36,066 nucleotides of DNA from Candidatus Sulfopaludibacter sp. SbA3 (GTDB taxonomy: Bacteria; Acidobacteriota; Terriglobia; Bryobacterales; Bryobacteraceae), in the NCBI GenBank assembly GCA_945861625.1, contig CAMAVI010000032.1, forward strand, positions 1 through 36,066. The letters run 5' to 3'. The notes under the pieces were generated by a model. That model made no database searches, had not been told where the DNA came from, and was given only the letters and a program-made list of their open reading frames with translations. This document shows positions 1 to 8,607 of this stretch, one piece after another; within the stretch, counting starts at the first letter, position 1; the number at the start of each line of letters is the position of its first letter. The translations under genes were made by a program, and so were the position numbers.

Positions 1-72
1 TCAACGATGAGCGCAGCGAAGACATCAACGATGAGCGCAGCGAAGACATCAACGATGAGCGCAGCGAAGATA
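1..72 (+). repeat. 24-bp minisatellite, three copies, cut by the window edge
   Basis: Three head-to-tail 24-bp units at 1-24, 25-48 and 49-72. The first two are identical; the third differs only at position 71 (T for C). The unit length is a multiple of three, so the reading frame of the surrounding NAD(P)HX dehydratase gene stays open and each unit encodes Ser-Thr-Met-Ser-Ala-Ala-Lys-Thr. The repeat sits just before the strand that leads into the conserved DADGLN motif. The array probably continues upstream of the window, so the true copy number is unknown. Confidence 0.9.
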
Positions 73-534
73 CCAATCGTCATCGACGCCGATGGTTTGA
101 ACTCCATCGCGGGCACGGATTTTCAAGGACGGGGCATCGCGACCGTGCTGACACCGCATCCGGGCGAGATGGCCCGGCTGACCGGAGTTCCCGTCGCCGA
201 TCGCGTCGCTACCGCGCGCGAATTCGCGACTCAGCGGAACGTCTGCCTGGTGCTCAAAGGATTCCGCACGCTGATCGCGTTCCCGGATGGCGAGGCGTGG
301 ATCAACCCGACTGGATCGCCCGCGCTGGCCAAAGGTGGCACGGGCGACATTCTGACGGGATTGATCGCCGGATTGATCGCGCAGTTCCCGGAAGACATCG
401 GTCTTGCTGTGCGCGCCGCGGTCTGGCTGCATGGGCGCGCCGGAGAACTCGCCGCCGTCGAGCTGACCGATAAATGTGTGCTTGCCACCGATTTGCTCCG
501 CTATCTTCCGGAGGCCGTTCGTGAATGTGTTTGA
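1..534 (+). CDS. nnrD: ADP-/ATP-dependent NAD(P)H-hydrate dehydratase, 3' part
   Basis: C-terminal part of the YjeF/Nnr dehydratase (ribokinase-like fold), which repairs hydrated NAD(P)H in the cytoplasm; the 5' end lies outside the window. Visible landmarks are VIDADGLN (about residue 27 of the visible part), the TPHPGEMARL segment, the VLKG strand and the GTGDILTGLIAG signature that binds nucleotide and phosphate. The protein is intact from there to the stop codon. In many bacteria this domain is fused to an N-terminal NAD(P)HX epimerase; whether that is so here cannot be seen. The next gene, tsaE, overlaps by 14 bp, matching the widespread yjeF-yjeE pairing. The odd feature is the in-frame 24-bp minisatellite at the window edge, which lengthens the segment before DADGLN. 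Confidence 0.93.
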   Translation, partial: STMSAAKTSTMSAAKTSTMSAAKIPIVIDADGLNSIAGTDFQGRGIATVLTPHPGEMARLTGVPVADRVATAREFATQRNVCLVLKGFRTLIAFPDGEAWINPTGSPALAKGGTGDILTGLIAGLIAQFPEDIGLAVRAAVWLHGRAGELAAVELTDKCVLATDLLRYLPEAVRECV

Positions 535-982
535 AACCCACTCCGATGAAGAGACCATCGAATTGGGCCGCCGCATTGCCGAAACACTGCCCCGCCGCGC
601 GGTCGTTCTCCTGATCGGCAACTTAGGCGCCGGGAAAACCACGCTGGCCAAGGGAATCATCAGCGGCCTGGGCGCGGCCGAGCCCGATGAAGTCTCCTCG
701 CCCACCTTCACGCTGATTCACGAATACGGCCCAGCCTCGAGCGGAGCCCGCGTGTATCACATCGACCTCTACCGCCTGGACCGCGCCGAGCAAGTCGCCA
801 CGCTCGGTCTCGACGAGATCTTCGACCGCGACGCCGTGGTGTTGATCGAATGGGGCGAGCGCTTCCCGCAACTGCTCCCGGCCGAGCGCGTCGAGATCCG
901 CCTGGAGACCGTGGGGGCGGAGGATCGCCGGATTGAAGTCACCGGGCGCGGCGTTTCCACGAATTCTGCTGCGCTAGAATAA
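521..982 (+). CDS. tsaE: tRNA threonylcarbamoyladenosine biosynthesis ATPase TsaE
   Basis: Small P-loop ATPase (YjeE family) that partners TsaB and TsaD in making the t6A modification at position 37 of ANN-decoding tRNAs. The 153-residue product has the expected length. Motifs are the Walker A loop GNLGAGKTT (residues about 34-42), SSPTFTLIHEY, the YHIDLYRL strand and the IEWGER segment typical of the family. The frame is open from 476, but the GTG at 521 is the better start: GGAGG lies at 510-514 with 6 nt spacing, and the family N-terminus begins here. It overlaps the 3' end of the dehydratase gene by 14 bp, so the two are probably co-transcribed and coupled. Confidence 0.93.
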   Translation: MNVFETHSDEETIELGRRIAETLPRRAVVLLIGNLGAGKTTLAKGIISGLGAAEPDEVSSPTFTLIHEYGPASSGARVYHIDLYRLDRAEQVATLGLDEIFDRDAVVLIEWGERFPQLLPAERVEIRLETVGAEDRRIEVTGRGVSTNSAALE

Positions 983-989
983 GGGCAAT

Positions 990-1205
990 ATGCAACCCGG
1001 CGGTATCATCGTCAAGGATCAGGACATCCTCGGAGGGACTCCGGTCTTCCGCGGCACGCGCGTCCCGTTTCAGGCTTTGCCGGATTACCTGGAAGGCGGG
1101 CAGACTCTTGACGAATTTTTGGACGATTTCCCAACCGTATCAAAGAGTGCGGCCGTGGAAGCGCTCGAATTGGCGAAATCGCTTTTGGTCAGCCAGTTGG
1201 GATGA
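990..1205 (+). CDS. DUF433 family antitoxin-like protein
   Basis: A 71-residue protein with the full DUF433 pattern: an I-x-D/Q-x-x-I-L-GG-x-P-V-F-RGTRVP stretch at residues 8-27, then a helical half with G-x-T-L-x-E-F-L-x-D-F-P and a closing helix. DUF433 proteins are commonly the first gene of a two-gene toxin-antitoxin-like module with a DUF5615 (PIN-like) partner. That fits the next gene, which overlaps by ATGA at 1202-1205. The start is the ATG at 990, with AAGGG 4 nt upstream and 7 bp after the tsaE stop. The protein itself looks intact, although its partner is broken. It may still bind DNA or act as an orphan; that is inference. Confidence 0.85.
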   Translation: MQPGGIIVKDQDILGGTPVFRGTRVPFQALPDYLEGGQTLDEFLDDFPTVSKSAAVEALELAKSLLVSQLG

Positions 1206-1471
1206 AGATTCTGCTTGACGAGTGTATCGCGAGAAAACTGAAATTTGCACTCTTGGACCATGAGCCATGTGCGAATACTTACCGTAAAAAACGGTGTAGT
1301 GCTTACCGATTCATTCCTGGGGAGTTCTTAGGCGTGATCGGGACCCCAGCGCCGCCAACACACAGCCGAAATACCGGGCCGAATACACCGCTCGCGACTC
1401 CACCGAAACGCGTAATCCAACTGCAATTCTTGCAGACATTGTTCTATTTTTTATCAATCACTTACAGCTAA
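1202..1471 (+). pseudogene. Remnant of DUF5615 PIN-like toxin gene
   Basis: The first about 20 residues (MKILLDECIARKLKFAL and a following DHE) match the N-terminus of DUF5615 proteins, a PIN-like nuclease fold whose first acidic residues sit in the L-L-D-E motif. After residue about 22, near position 1267, similarity stops. The rest of the frame, about 65 residues rich in Pro, Thr and Asn, shows no DUF5615 core and lacks the expected later acidic motif. The sequence beyond the break contains an ACCGT-A5-ACGGT hairpin near 1281 and a CTGCAA-TTC-TTGCAG inverted repeat at 1421-1435. The start overlaps the DUF433 stop by ATGA. I read this as a toxin gene cut by a deletion or insertion; no recognisable mobile element is left. 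Confidence 0.7.
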
Positions 1472-1474
1472 TTC

Positions 1475-1501
1475 TTGTCACTCCTCCCCCGAGTGTGCTA
1501 A
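1475..1501 (+). promoter_or_regulatory. CIRCE operator (HrcA site) of the groES-groEL operon
   Basis: The segment reads TTGTCACTC, nine bases, GTGTGCTAA. It matches the CIRCE consensus (TTAGCACTC-N9-GAGTGCTAA) at 15 of 18 arm positions with the exact nine-base spacer. CIRCE is the operator of the heat-shock repressor HrcA, and it sits where expected, about 90 bp upstream of groS. It overlaps the promoter described separately, so bound HrcA would block RNA polymerase. Confidence 0.85.
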
Positions 1502-1504
1502 TAA
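1475..1504 (+). promoter_or_regulatory. Sigma-70-type promoter of groES-groEL
   Basis: A -35 hexamer TTGTCA at 1475-1480 and a -10 hexamer TAATAA at 1499-1504 are separated by 18 bp. Both hexamers lie within or touch the CIRCE arms. A second possible -10, TAATAT, lies at 1502-1507 but with 21-bp spacing. The leader from here to the groS start is about 85 nt. Confidence 0.65.
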
Positions 1505-1592
1505 TATACCTTGGACTCAGGCGGCTCAGCCGGGTCCAATTTAGGCGAGCAACAAGCCAACATTTTGAGTGATTTCTAGAGGAGGTTGAACC

Positions 1593-1907
1593 ATGAAGAT
1601 TCGTCCGCTCTATGACCGCATTGTGGTCAAACGGATTGAGGAAAGTGCAGACAAGACGGCCAGCGGGTTGTTTATCCCGGACTCGGCCAAAGAGAAGCCA
1701 CAGGAAGGCGAAGTGATCGCCGTGGGCCAGGGCAAGCGCTCCGACGACGGCAAGCTGATGCCGCTCGACGTGAAGGCGGGCGACCGCATCCTGTTTGGCA
1801 AGTACTCCGGTTCCGACATCAAGCTGGATGGGGAAGAGTACATGATCATGCGCGAGGACGAGGTGTTGGGCGTTCTCGATAGCGGCAGCAAAAAGGCAAA
1901 GGCTTAA
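1593..1907 (+). CDS. groS: Co-chaperonin GroES
   Basis: GroES forms the heptameric lid of the GroEL folding chamber in the cytoplasm. The 104-residue product has family length. It starts with the typical [14 protein letters not shown] strand, has the mobile-loop region near residues 18-35 ([21 protein letters not shown]), and the [10 protein letters not shown] and [13 protein letters not shown] strands. The start is supported by AGAGGAGG at 1578-1585, 7 nt before the ATG. groL follows 15 bp downstream with its own site (AAGAGGAG), so this is the standard two-gene operon. The operator upstream implies heat-shock derepression through HrcA. Confidence 0.98.
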   Translation: MKIRPLYDRIVVKRIEESADKTASGLFIPDSAKEKPQEGEVIAVGQGKRSDDGKLMPLDVKAGDRILFGKYSGSDIKLDGEEYMIMREDEVLGVLDSGSKKAKA

Positions 1908-3560
<1,653 letters not shown>

Positions 3561-3589
3561 ACCGCCGGCACGAAACCCGTTTATGACTT

Positions 3590-3624
3590 ACGGCCGCTCC
3601 GCAAGGGGCGGCCGTCCTTATTTT
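3590..3624 (+). terminator. Rho-independent terminator after groEL
   Basis: An 11-bp stem (3590-3600 with 3605-3615, one G-T pair) closed by a GCAA tetraloop is followed by CCTTATTTT. The hairpin lies 29 bp after the groL stop. The converging small gene on the other strand ends at 3618, right beside the stem, so the structure may end both transcripts. Confidence 0.85.
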
Positions 3625-3980
3625 CTGTCCTTCAGTTCGCCCAGCACGCGCTCGACAAGCCGTGCGATGACTTCTTCCCTCACGCCGGAGAGTCCGCCGC
3701 TGGGATCACTCCATGTCCGTAATACCTTTTCGGCGACGCTGTGGATCACCAGTTCCCGCAGGTCATCAGGTAGGCGGTCGGATGGAGGCCCCACTGGGGA
3801 TTGCGCCGACTCCGCGAAGTATTCGCTCAGTTGGCGCCCAAGGTCATCGGGGCTATCGTCGCTTGGAGCCACCGATTCGTGTCTGAGGCGCGACTGCAGG
3901 GTTTGCAGCGCCTCGGCCGTCCGCGCAGCCGCCTCTCGCAGTTTCGGTTCGGGCCGTCCTTCAATTTTCCTCTCCGCCAT
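3618..3980 (-). CDS. Hypothetical protein, helical and charged
   Basis: A 120-residue product that I do not recognise. It is strongly hydrophilic, with no signal peptide or membrane segment. The N-terminal half is rich in Arg, Glu and Ala and could be one long helix (residues 1-35); the middle is Asp/Ser/Pro rich; the C-terminal third (LVIHSVAEKVLRTW, EEVIARLVERVLGELKDRK) again looks helical. It converges on groL. Open frames on the plus strand across the same region have low-complexity, Ser/Arg-rich translations and look like shadows. The ATG at 3980 has only a weak purine tract (CGAGG about 10 nt upstream). A short inverted repeat lies 23 bp upstream. Confidence 0.6.
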   Translation of the reverse strand: MAERKIEGRPEPKLREAAARTAEALQTLQSRLRHESVAPSDDSPDDLGRQLSEYFAESAQSPVGPPSDRLPDDLRELVIHSVAEKVLRTWSDPSGGLSGVREEVIARLVERVLGELKDRK

Positions 3981-4002
3981 GTGCCGGATACCTCGTCGCT
4001 AT

Positions 4003-4017
4003 ATAGTTTAGAACTAT
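4003..4017. promoter_or_regulatory. Short inverted repeat upstream of a divergent gene pair
   Basis: ATAGTT-TAG-AACTAT, a perfect 6-bp inverted repeat around a 3-nt centre, lies between the divergent starts at 3980 (minus) and 4082 (plus) in an AT-rich stretch. It could be an operator. No regulator gene is adjacent, so this is suggestive only. Confidence 0.3.
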
Positions 4018-4081
4018 TGAGTTCCGATTGTCTTCCATGGTACTATCTATTGGTCCTTAATTCTGTGAATCCCAATATATC

Positions 4082-5115
4082 GTGGTTCCAGTGAAGCAAA
4101 GTACCGGTGCCGGTGGTTATGAGTGCGTCGCGCTCCTCCGTTTTCCCGTCACTTGGTCTTATTTGAGTCGGACGGCACTCGATTCTGGGCCGGTATCTGC
4201 CGCCGGCCCGGTCGTTGCTCCACCCAAGCCTCGCCCAACCGCCATTACCGCCGCACCCCCTAAGCCGCCCGTCGTGGAGGCTCTGCCGGTGAATCCCGGG
4301 CCCTCCGCGCATTGGGAAATGGTCATTCCCAAGATGGTAAGGCCCGCGGCCGCCCCGGTCCGGTTGCAGATTGCGGAGGTTCCCGAACCAGCCCACGTAC
4401 CTGGGACCGCATCGGCTCCACTGCCGGCTCCGGTGGAAATAGGTTTTGCCCCGGCCTTGATGGTACAAAGGACCGACTCGTTTCTGGGACGGCACGGGCG
4501 CTGGATCGCCGTAGTGGTTGTGGCGCTCGCCGGTACCGGCATCGCCACTTTCGTGCGGCCGGAGGCCGGCACTTCGCAACGTACCGCGAGTGAAGCGGAA
4601 TCCGGGATGTCCGGCGGGTGGACGCGCAGCGGACTATCGGCGGCGGGGAGAGTGGTTTCCGTGTATGATCCCTCGCGCGCGGAATCCGACTACCGCGTGG
4701 AATTTAGCTGGGTGCCGGATGGACTTGGCGTTGGCTGGCTGTTTCGCATTCGCGATGCCAGCAACTACTACGGAGCCCGCCTGAGCCAGTAGCAGCCCGG
4801 CAGTAGTTCAGCTTTGGTGCTGGAGCATTTCGAAGTTGTCGGCGGCGTGGCGGCGGCGTGGAGGGCGGGCACACGCGCAAAGTCATCACGCAAGCACAGG
4901 CAGGATCCACGGTACGCATCCGCATGGATGTCGCGGGCCCGGCCTTCACCATGTGGGCGCAAGGAAGTCCGGCGGATTACTGGACCGACGCGCGCCTGCC
5001 CTCCGGGCCGTTTGGTTTTTACGACGAACGGGGACAGAGGCCTTCCTTGCAGACCGTGCGATTTACATTTTTCAAGAAAGGCGCCGCCCGCGTGGCGGTG
5101 ACATCCTTCCGATGA
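4082..5115 (+). pseudogene. Disrupted membrane-anchored protein with a C-terminal DUF1080-like beta-sandwich
   Basis: Frame 2 from 4082 encodes a Pro/Ala-rich segment, one transmembrane helix (WIAVVVVALAGTGIATFV, about residues 141-158) and the start of a concanavalin-like domain (YRVEFSWVPDGLGVGWLFRIRDASNYYGARL). It then meets TAG at 4790-4792. Past that stop the same frame still reads like the domain (ALVLEHFEVVGGV) until an exact 11-bp tandem duplication at 4840-4861 shifts it. Frame 1 then carries the rest (GGHTRKVITQAQAG through VRFTFFKK) to TGA at 5113-5115. Removing one 11-bp copy joins the halves cleanly as VVGGV-EGGHTRKV. The TAG sits between two CAG codons, consistent with a C-to-T change. 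The true N-terminus is unclear; the GTG at 4082 is arbitrary. The stop overlaps the next ATG as ATGA, so the gene once headed the operon with the TPR and DUF4115 genes. Confidence 0.8.
4840..4861 (+). repeat. 11-bp tandem duplication causing a frameshift
   Basis: CGGCGGCGTGG occurs twice in direct succession (4840-4850 and 4851-4861). Eleven is not a multiple of three, so the second copy shifts the reading frame of the beta-sandwich gene. Deleting one copy restores an uninterrupted domain across the junction, which identifies this as the lesion. Slippage on the GGC-rich run is the likely origin; an assembly error cannot be excluded. Confidence 0.88.
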
Positions 5116-5978
5116 GCCTTCCCCTTTCCACGGTTGCGCCCGTGCAATCCGATCCGGTGCGCGCGGCTCTCGACCTGCGCGCGCAGGGCCGCCCGCGCGA
5201 AGCCCTCGATGTTCTCTCTTCCGCCGGCGAATTCTCCGTGGATCTGTACATTCTGCGCGGCGATTTACAGATGGAAATGGGGCTGATCAAAGAAGCGGCG
5301 GGAAGCTATTTCACCGTCACGGCTTCGGAGCCGGACAATATCTACGCGCAATCCAATTTGGGCGCCTGCCTGCACCGGTTGGGGCGGTGGGAAGCCGCAT
5401 CCGAAGCGTTCCAGGCAGTGCTGAAGTTCGATCCTCATCGCGACGAAGTGCGTGTGGATATGGGCAACTGCCTTTTGCATTTGCAGCGCCATGAAGAAGC
5501 TCTCTCCTGTTTCGACCAGTGCTGGTCGGACGCCGCCCGCAGGCGGGCCCTGTTTGGCCGCGCGGTGGCATTGCACCGCTTGCGCCGCTTTGATGAAGCC
5601 GAGGCCAACTATCAACGCCTGTTGCTGCTGGACCCCAAGGCGAGCGAGGCGATGGCCAATCTGGTTGCCATGAGTCTGGACGTGTTCGATCTCGACCGCA
5701 TCCAAAAATACGCCAAGCAGTTACTCGATCTGAATCCCCGGTCCAGCATCGCTCTCCAGGGGCTCGCGCTGGCCGCCCTGGAAAATCACGACTTTGGAAT
5801 TGCCGCGAGCTATTTTTTCCGCGCCGCGGAACTGGAGCCGCAACTTCTCAAGCCGGACTTGTCCACAAGCGGGAAGCTGGGAGCAGCGGAATACCGCGTG
5901 GATCGCGCGGCATTTGAAAATTTGGTTCAGGCAGCCCGCAGCAAAGCGGGCGCGGCGCGCACCGCGGGTGCGGGGTAG
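5112..5978 (+). CDS. Tetratricopeptide repeat protein
   Basis: A 288-residue protein made of TPR helices from about residue 15 to 260. Recognisable repeats include NIYAQSNLGACLHRLGRWEAASEAFQAVLKFDP and RRALFGRAVALHRLRRFDEAEANYQRLLLLDP, with the usual small-residue and Pro spacing. There is no signal peptide or membrane segment, so it is probably a cytoplasmic scaffold. The frame is open from further upstream, but the ATG at 5112 is preferred because it overlaps the stop of the broken upstream gene as ATGA and the upstream translation is low-complexity. The DUF4115 gene follows 5 bp later. This pairing suggests an envelope-related assembly, but the partner is unknown. Confidence 0.88.
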   Translation: MSLPLSTVAPVQSDPVRAALDLRAQGRPREALDVLSSAGEFSVDLYILRGDLQMEMGLIKEAAGSYFTVTASEPDNIYAQSNLGACLHRLGRWEAASEAFQAVLKFDPHRDEVRVDMGNCLLHLQRHEEALSCFDQCWSDAARRRALFGRAVALHRLRRFDEAEANYQRLLLLDPKASEAMANLVAMSLDVFDLDRIQKYAKQLLDLNPRSSIALQGLALAALENHDFGIAASYFFRAAELEPQLLKPDLSTSGKLGAAEYRVDRAAFENLVQAARSKAGAARTAGAG

Positions 5979-5983
5979 ACCAT

Positions 5984-7588
5984 ATGGCACGGTTACGCAT
6001 TCGAATTGAATTGAACCGCGGCGGCGTGGGAGTTCCCCTGCACAAACTAGCCAGCGTTGTGGATCAGGCCCAGAAGTTTTTCCATATGCTGGCGGAAGAT
6101 GTGCACGTGGACCAAAGCAAGGGCGAGTGGCTGGGGTTTGACTTCGATCACGAATCCCTGAACTTCACGGCGGAATTCGTGGGTCCGGTGACCTCCGAGC
6201 AAGTGACCGCGTTTCATGCGGCTTTCGACGGAACCACGTCTCTGCGCCGCACGACCATCGCGCAATTTGCCGGCATCACGAACGCGATCGGAGAAGACGA
6301 ACTTCTCGGCTTCGGTCTGTTCTTGAAGGATCAGGCCTCCGAGCCCGCCGAATGGCGTTGCCTGTCGCGTCGCGACGCGCTCCGTATCAGCGAGGAGATG
6401 CAGTTGCTGGCGGGCGCCGGTGAAATGGATCAGGACACCCGTCTGCCTGCCATTGCAAACTCCAGCGCCGGGGCGCGAATCTTTTCAGAGCGGCAGGAGC
6501 GTGTCGAGCCGGCAAAATGGGCGTCTCACGTGCGGGACGTGGAAGCCAACCTGGACCGCCGGATCAGCCGCGTGGAGAAAGCGATTGAAGATCAGTCGGG
6601 TTTGATTGAAGACCTGCACGTGAAATCATCGTCCACCGAGGATAGCGTACGCAAGCTGCTGGGCGCCGTGGAGGGATTCTGCGCGCAGACCACGCGCCAA
6701 CTGGAGGCGATGGCGGCTCCCGCGCCGGCGGCGCAGGCTGCCCTCCCCGTGCCGGATCCCGTTGTCGTGCTGCCCCTGGAGGAAGCCATTCTTCCGGAGG
6801 CCGAAATGCCCATGGCAACGGCCGCCGCAACTTCCGCGGCTGAACCTGTTGGTCGGCCAGCACCCGCTCCGGTGGCGGAAGCCCCGGCGGGGCCTCCCGC
6901 GAAGGTGCCGGTGGCTGCTTTGCCGGTAATCCAGTTGGAGCCCGTCGAACCGGATGTCCCAATGGATACCCCAGTGGCTACCCCGCCGGCAGCCGTTACT
7001 CCTCCGCCTTCCTTCGAGTGGGGCGCCTCCGCGTTGCGCCAACCGCAGCGGAGCTGGCATATCGGAGTCGCCGCGGCGTTTCTGGTCATGGGCGTGATCT
7101 TCCTGGGGACGTGGGTTTGGCAGAATTTTTCCGATGGCAACCCGTCGCTGGGAACCGCCCCACCGGTGGTCGCGGCTAACGACGTGACTCCGGCCGCGCC
7201 TGCACCCGTGGCTGCACCTGTACCGGTGGCTGCGATTGCACGTCCTACTGCTCCAGCGGCCGCGCCGGCGCTGGCTCCGGCGTCAACCATAGCTCCAGCG
7301 CCCAAACTGCAAACGGGAGGAGCGAGTCTCCGGCTGGAGGCTTCCGAGCCCACCTGGGTGGCCATCCGCGATGAGGGAGGGCACACCATTCTCGCGAAAC
7401 TGTTTTCGCCCGGAGAGCAACAGAGTCTCGACCTGCCAAGCAGCGCTACGCTCCGCGTCGGCAACGCGGGAGGCCTACAGGTCCAATGGAACGGCCAGTC
7501 GATTGGACCCATCGGGAGCCGCGGGCAAGTGAAAGAAGTTATTTTCCGCGACGGCGGCTTCCGGATTGCAAGCACTGACCAGCCCTGA
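5984..7588 (+). CDS. Membrane protein with RodZ-like C-terminal DUF4115 domain
   Basis: A 534-residue protein in four parts: a folded cytoplasmic N-terminal domain of unknown type (1-155); a probable coiled coil (about 175-245, EANLDRRISRVEKAIEDQ); a long Pro/Ala/Val-rich linker (245-350); one transmembrane helix (about 359-379); a second Pro/Ala linker; and a C-terminal DUF4115 domain (about 455-530, LEASEPTWVAIRDEGGHTILAKLFSPGEQ). DUF4115 is the periplasmic domain of RodZ, which links MreB to the cell-wall elongation machinery. The RodZ N-terminal helix-turn-helix is missing and replaced by the unknown domain, so this is not a plain RodZ. It follows the TPR gene by 5 bp; its ribosome site is weak. 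Topology predicts N-in, C-out. Confidence 0.8.
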   Translation: MARLRIRIELNRGGVGVPLHKLASVVDQAQKFFHMLAEDVHVDQSKGEWLGFDFDHESLNFTAEFVGPVTSEQVTAFHAAFDGTTSLRRTTIAQFAGITNAIGEDELLGFGLFLKDQASEPAEWRCLSRRDALRISEEMQLLAGAGEMDQDTRLPAIANSSAGARIFSERQERVEPAKWASHVRDVEANLDRRISRVEKAIEDQSGLIEDLHVKSSSTEDSVRKLLGAVEGFCAQTTRQLEAMAAPAPAAQAALPVPDPVVVLPLEEAILPEAEMPMATAAATSAAEPVGRPAPAPVAEAPAGPPAKVPVAALPVIQLEPVEPDVPMDTPVATPPAAVTPPPSFEWGASALRQPQRSWHIGVAAAFLVMGVIFLGTWVWQNFSDGNPSLGTAPPVVAANDVTPAAPAPVAAPVPVAAIARPTAPAAAPALAPASTIAPAPKLQTGGASLRLEASEPTWVAIRDEGGHTILAKLFSPGEQQSLDLPSSATLRVGNAGGLQVQWNGQSIGPIGSRGQVKEVIFRDGGFRIASTDQP

Positions 7589-7591
7589 TCG

Positions 7592-8134
7592 TCACGGCCG
7601 TGTTTCAGGCATGCCGGGTAGCGCCGCGGGCGCAGCCCGGCGCGCCCCATCCGGCAAACCGAGCCAGCGGGATGTGCGGCTGGAATACTCCAAGTACGGC
7701 GCACCCAGTTGCTCGCGCAGGAACGCCTCTTCCCGCACGATAAAACCAAAGTGCAAATATAGGGCCAAGGCAGCGGAGGCCCACAGGTTCCCCGCGAATC
7801 CGGTGACGAAGGCGATTCCCGCGCCGATCATTACCAATCCGAGATACATCGGATTGCGGGAAACGCGATATGGCCCTGCCGTCACGAGCCCTCCCAGCGG
7901 ACTGAAGGGGCACACGCCAGTCTTGTGCGCCTGAAACAATTTGACGCACCAAACATCCAGTGCGCCGCCGGCAAGCAGAAGAGCAAAGCCAAGCGATACG
8001 GAAGCCGCGTCGTGAGAAGGCGGCCACAGTAGCAGGGAACCCGGAATCTGGACCAGAATGCTGAAAAGCAGCGCTCGCGGGGGCCGCGGTCCGTGGAAGG
8101 AATGCGACGAAGGTTGACTACCTTGAGGGTTCAT
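7592..8134 (-). CDS. Isoprenylcysteine/phospholipid methyltransferase family membrane protein
   Basis: A 180-residue integral membrane protein of the ICMT/PEMT superfamily. The signature GPYRVSRNPMYLG (residues about 87-99) is the SAM-binding region of these methyltransferases, and a conserved late segment FIVREEAFLREQLGAPYLEY follows. About four hydrophobic helices surround these motifs. The substrate of bacterial members is usually unknown. The ATG at 8134 lies inside the 3' end of the marR-like gene (17-bp overlap), with AAAGGAA upstream. Translation is therefore probably coupled to the regulator, which likely controls it. It converges on the DUF4115 gene, with only 3 bp between the stops. 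Confidence 0.85.
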   Translation of the reverse strand: MNPQGSQPSSHSFHGPRPPRALLFSILVQIPGSLLLWPPSHDAASVSLGFALLLAGGALDVWCVKLFQAHKTGVCPFSPLGGLVTAGPYRVSRNPMYLGLVMIGAGIAFVTGFAGNLWASAALALYLHFGFIVREEAFLREQLGAPYLEYSSRTSRWLGLPDGARRAAPAALPGMPETRP

Positions 8135-8588
8135 TGGAGATTTCCTTTCTGGTCTTGTCCAATTCGCTGCGAAGCTGCCGAAGAGCCGCCGTGGCCGCCA
8201 GAACTCGCCCTGGAGGAAGCCGCTTGGCGAGGCGGCGCAGGAACTCCCGGTCGGCGGCCTGTATCTTTTTCCAAATACTCTTTCCCTGGGGACTGAGGCG
8301 GAGCAGAATCGTCCGCTGATCCGCGGGGTCGGCGCATTCTTCCACCCATTCAGGATGCGGAAGCCTCCGCAGCGTCTGCTGGATGTGCTGGCGGCTCACG
8401 GAATATTTCCGGGCCAGTTGCGACAGTGAATTGGCGTCTTGCTCCCGCGCCAGGAACTCCAGAAAGACCCGCTCGGCGGCCCGGATGCCCAGGGGCAGCA
8501 AGTGTTGATCCGCGGCGTCGGCCAGCTCGCGGAAGGCGCGGCGCAACTCCCAGATCAGCAGTTCGAGGGCCTCATGGGCGTTTTTCAT
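8118..8588 (-). CDS. MarR family transcriptional regulator
   Basis: A 156-residue winged-helix regulator. The recognition region is NSLSQLARKYSVSRQHIQQTLRRL, followed by the wing residues around DPADQRTILLRLSPQGKSIW; both are typical of MarR proteins, which bind palindromes as dimers and usually release DNA on binding small ligands. The frame extends to 8636, but the ATG at 8588 is chosen because a consensus promoter and two palindromic operators occupy the upstream bases. No Shine-Dalgarno sequence precedes it and the predicted transcription start falls at about 8589, so the mRNA should be leaderless. The downstream methyltransferase gene overlaps by 17 bp and is the likely target gene together with marR itself. 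Confidence 0.88.
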   Translation of the reverse strand: MKNAHEALELLIWELRRAFRELADAADQHLLPLGIRAAERVFLEFLAREQDANSLSQLARKYSVSRQHIQQTLRRLPHPEWVEECADPADQRTILLRLSPQGKSIWKKIQAADREFLRRLAKRLPPGRVLAATAALRQLRSELDKTRKEISNEPSR

Positions 8589-8590
8589 AA

Positions 8591-8607
8591 TGTCAATTAT
8601 ATTGACA
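8591..8607. promoter_or_regulatory. Palindromic operator 1 of the MarR-type regulator
   Basis: TGTCAA-N5-TTGACA, a perfect palindrome (TGTCAAT-TAT-ATTGACA), three bases upstream of the marR ATG. It contains the whole -10 hexamer of the marR promoter. It shares arms and spacing with operator 2, and the centres are 28 bp apart. Autorepression is the natural reading. Confidence 0.78.

Noticed and set aside
6700-7290. Possible repeat array or CRISPR-like pattern
   Set aside because: It is Pro/Ala/Val-rich linker coding sequence with irregular repeats and no spacers.
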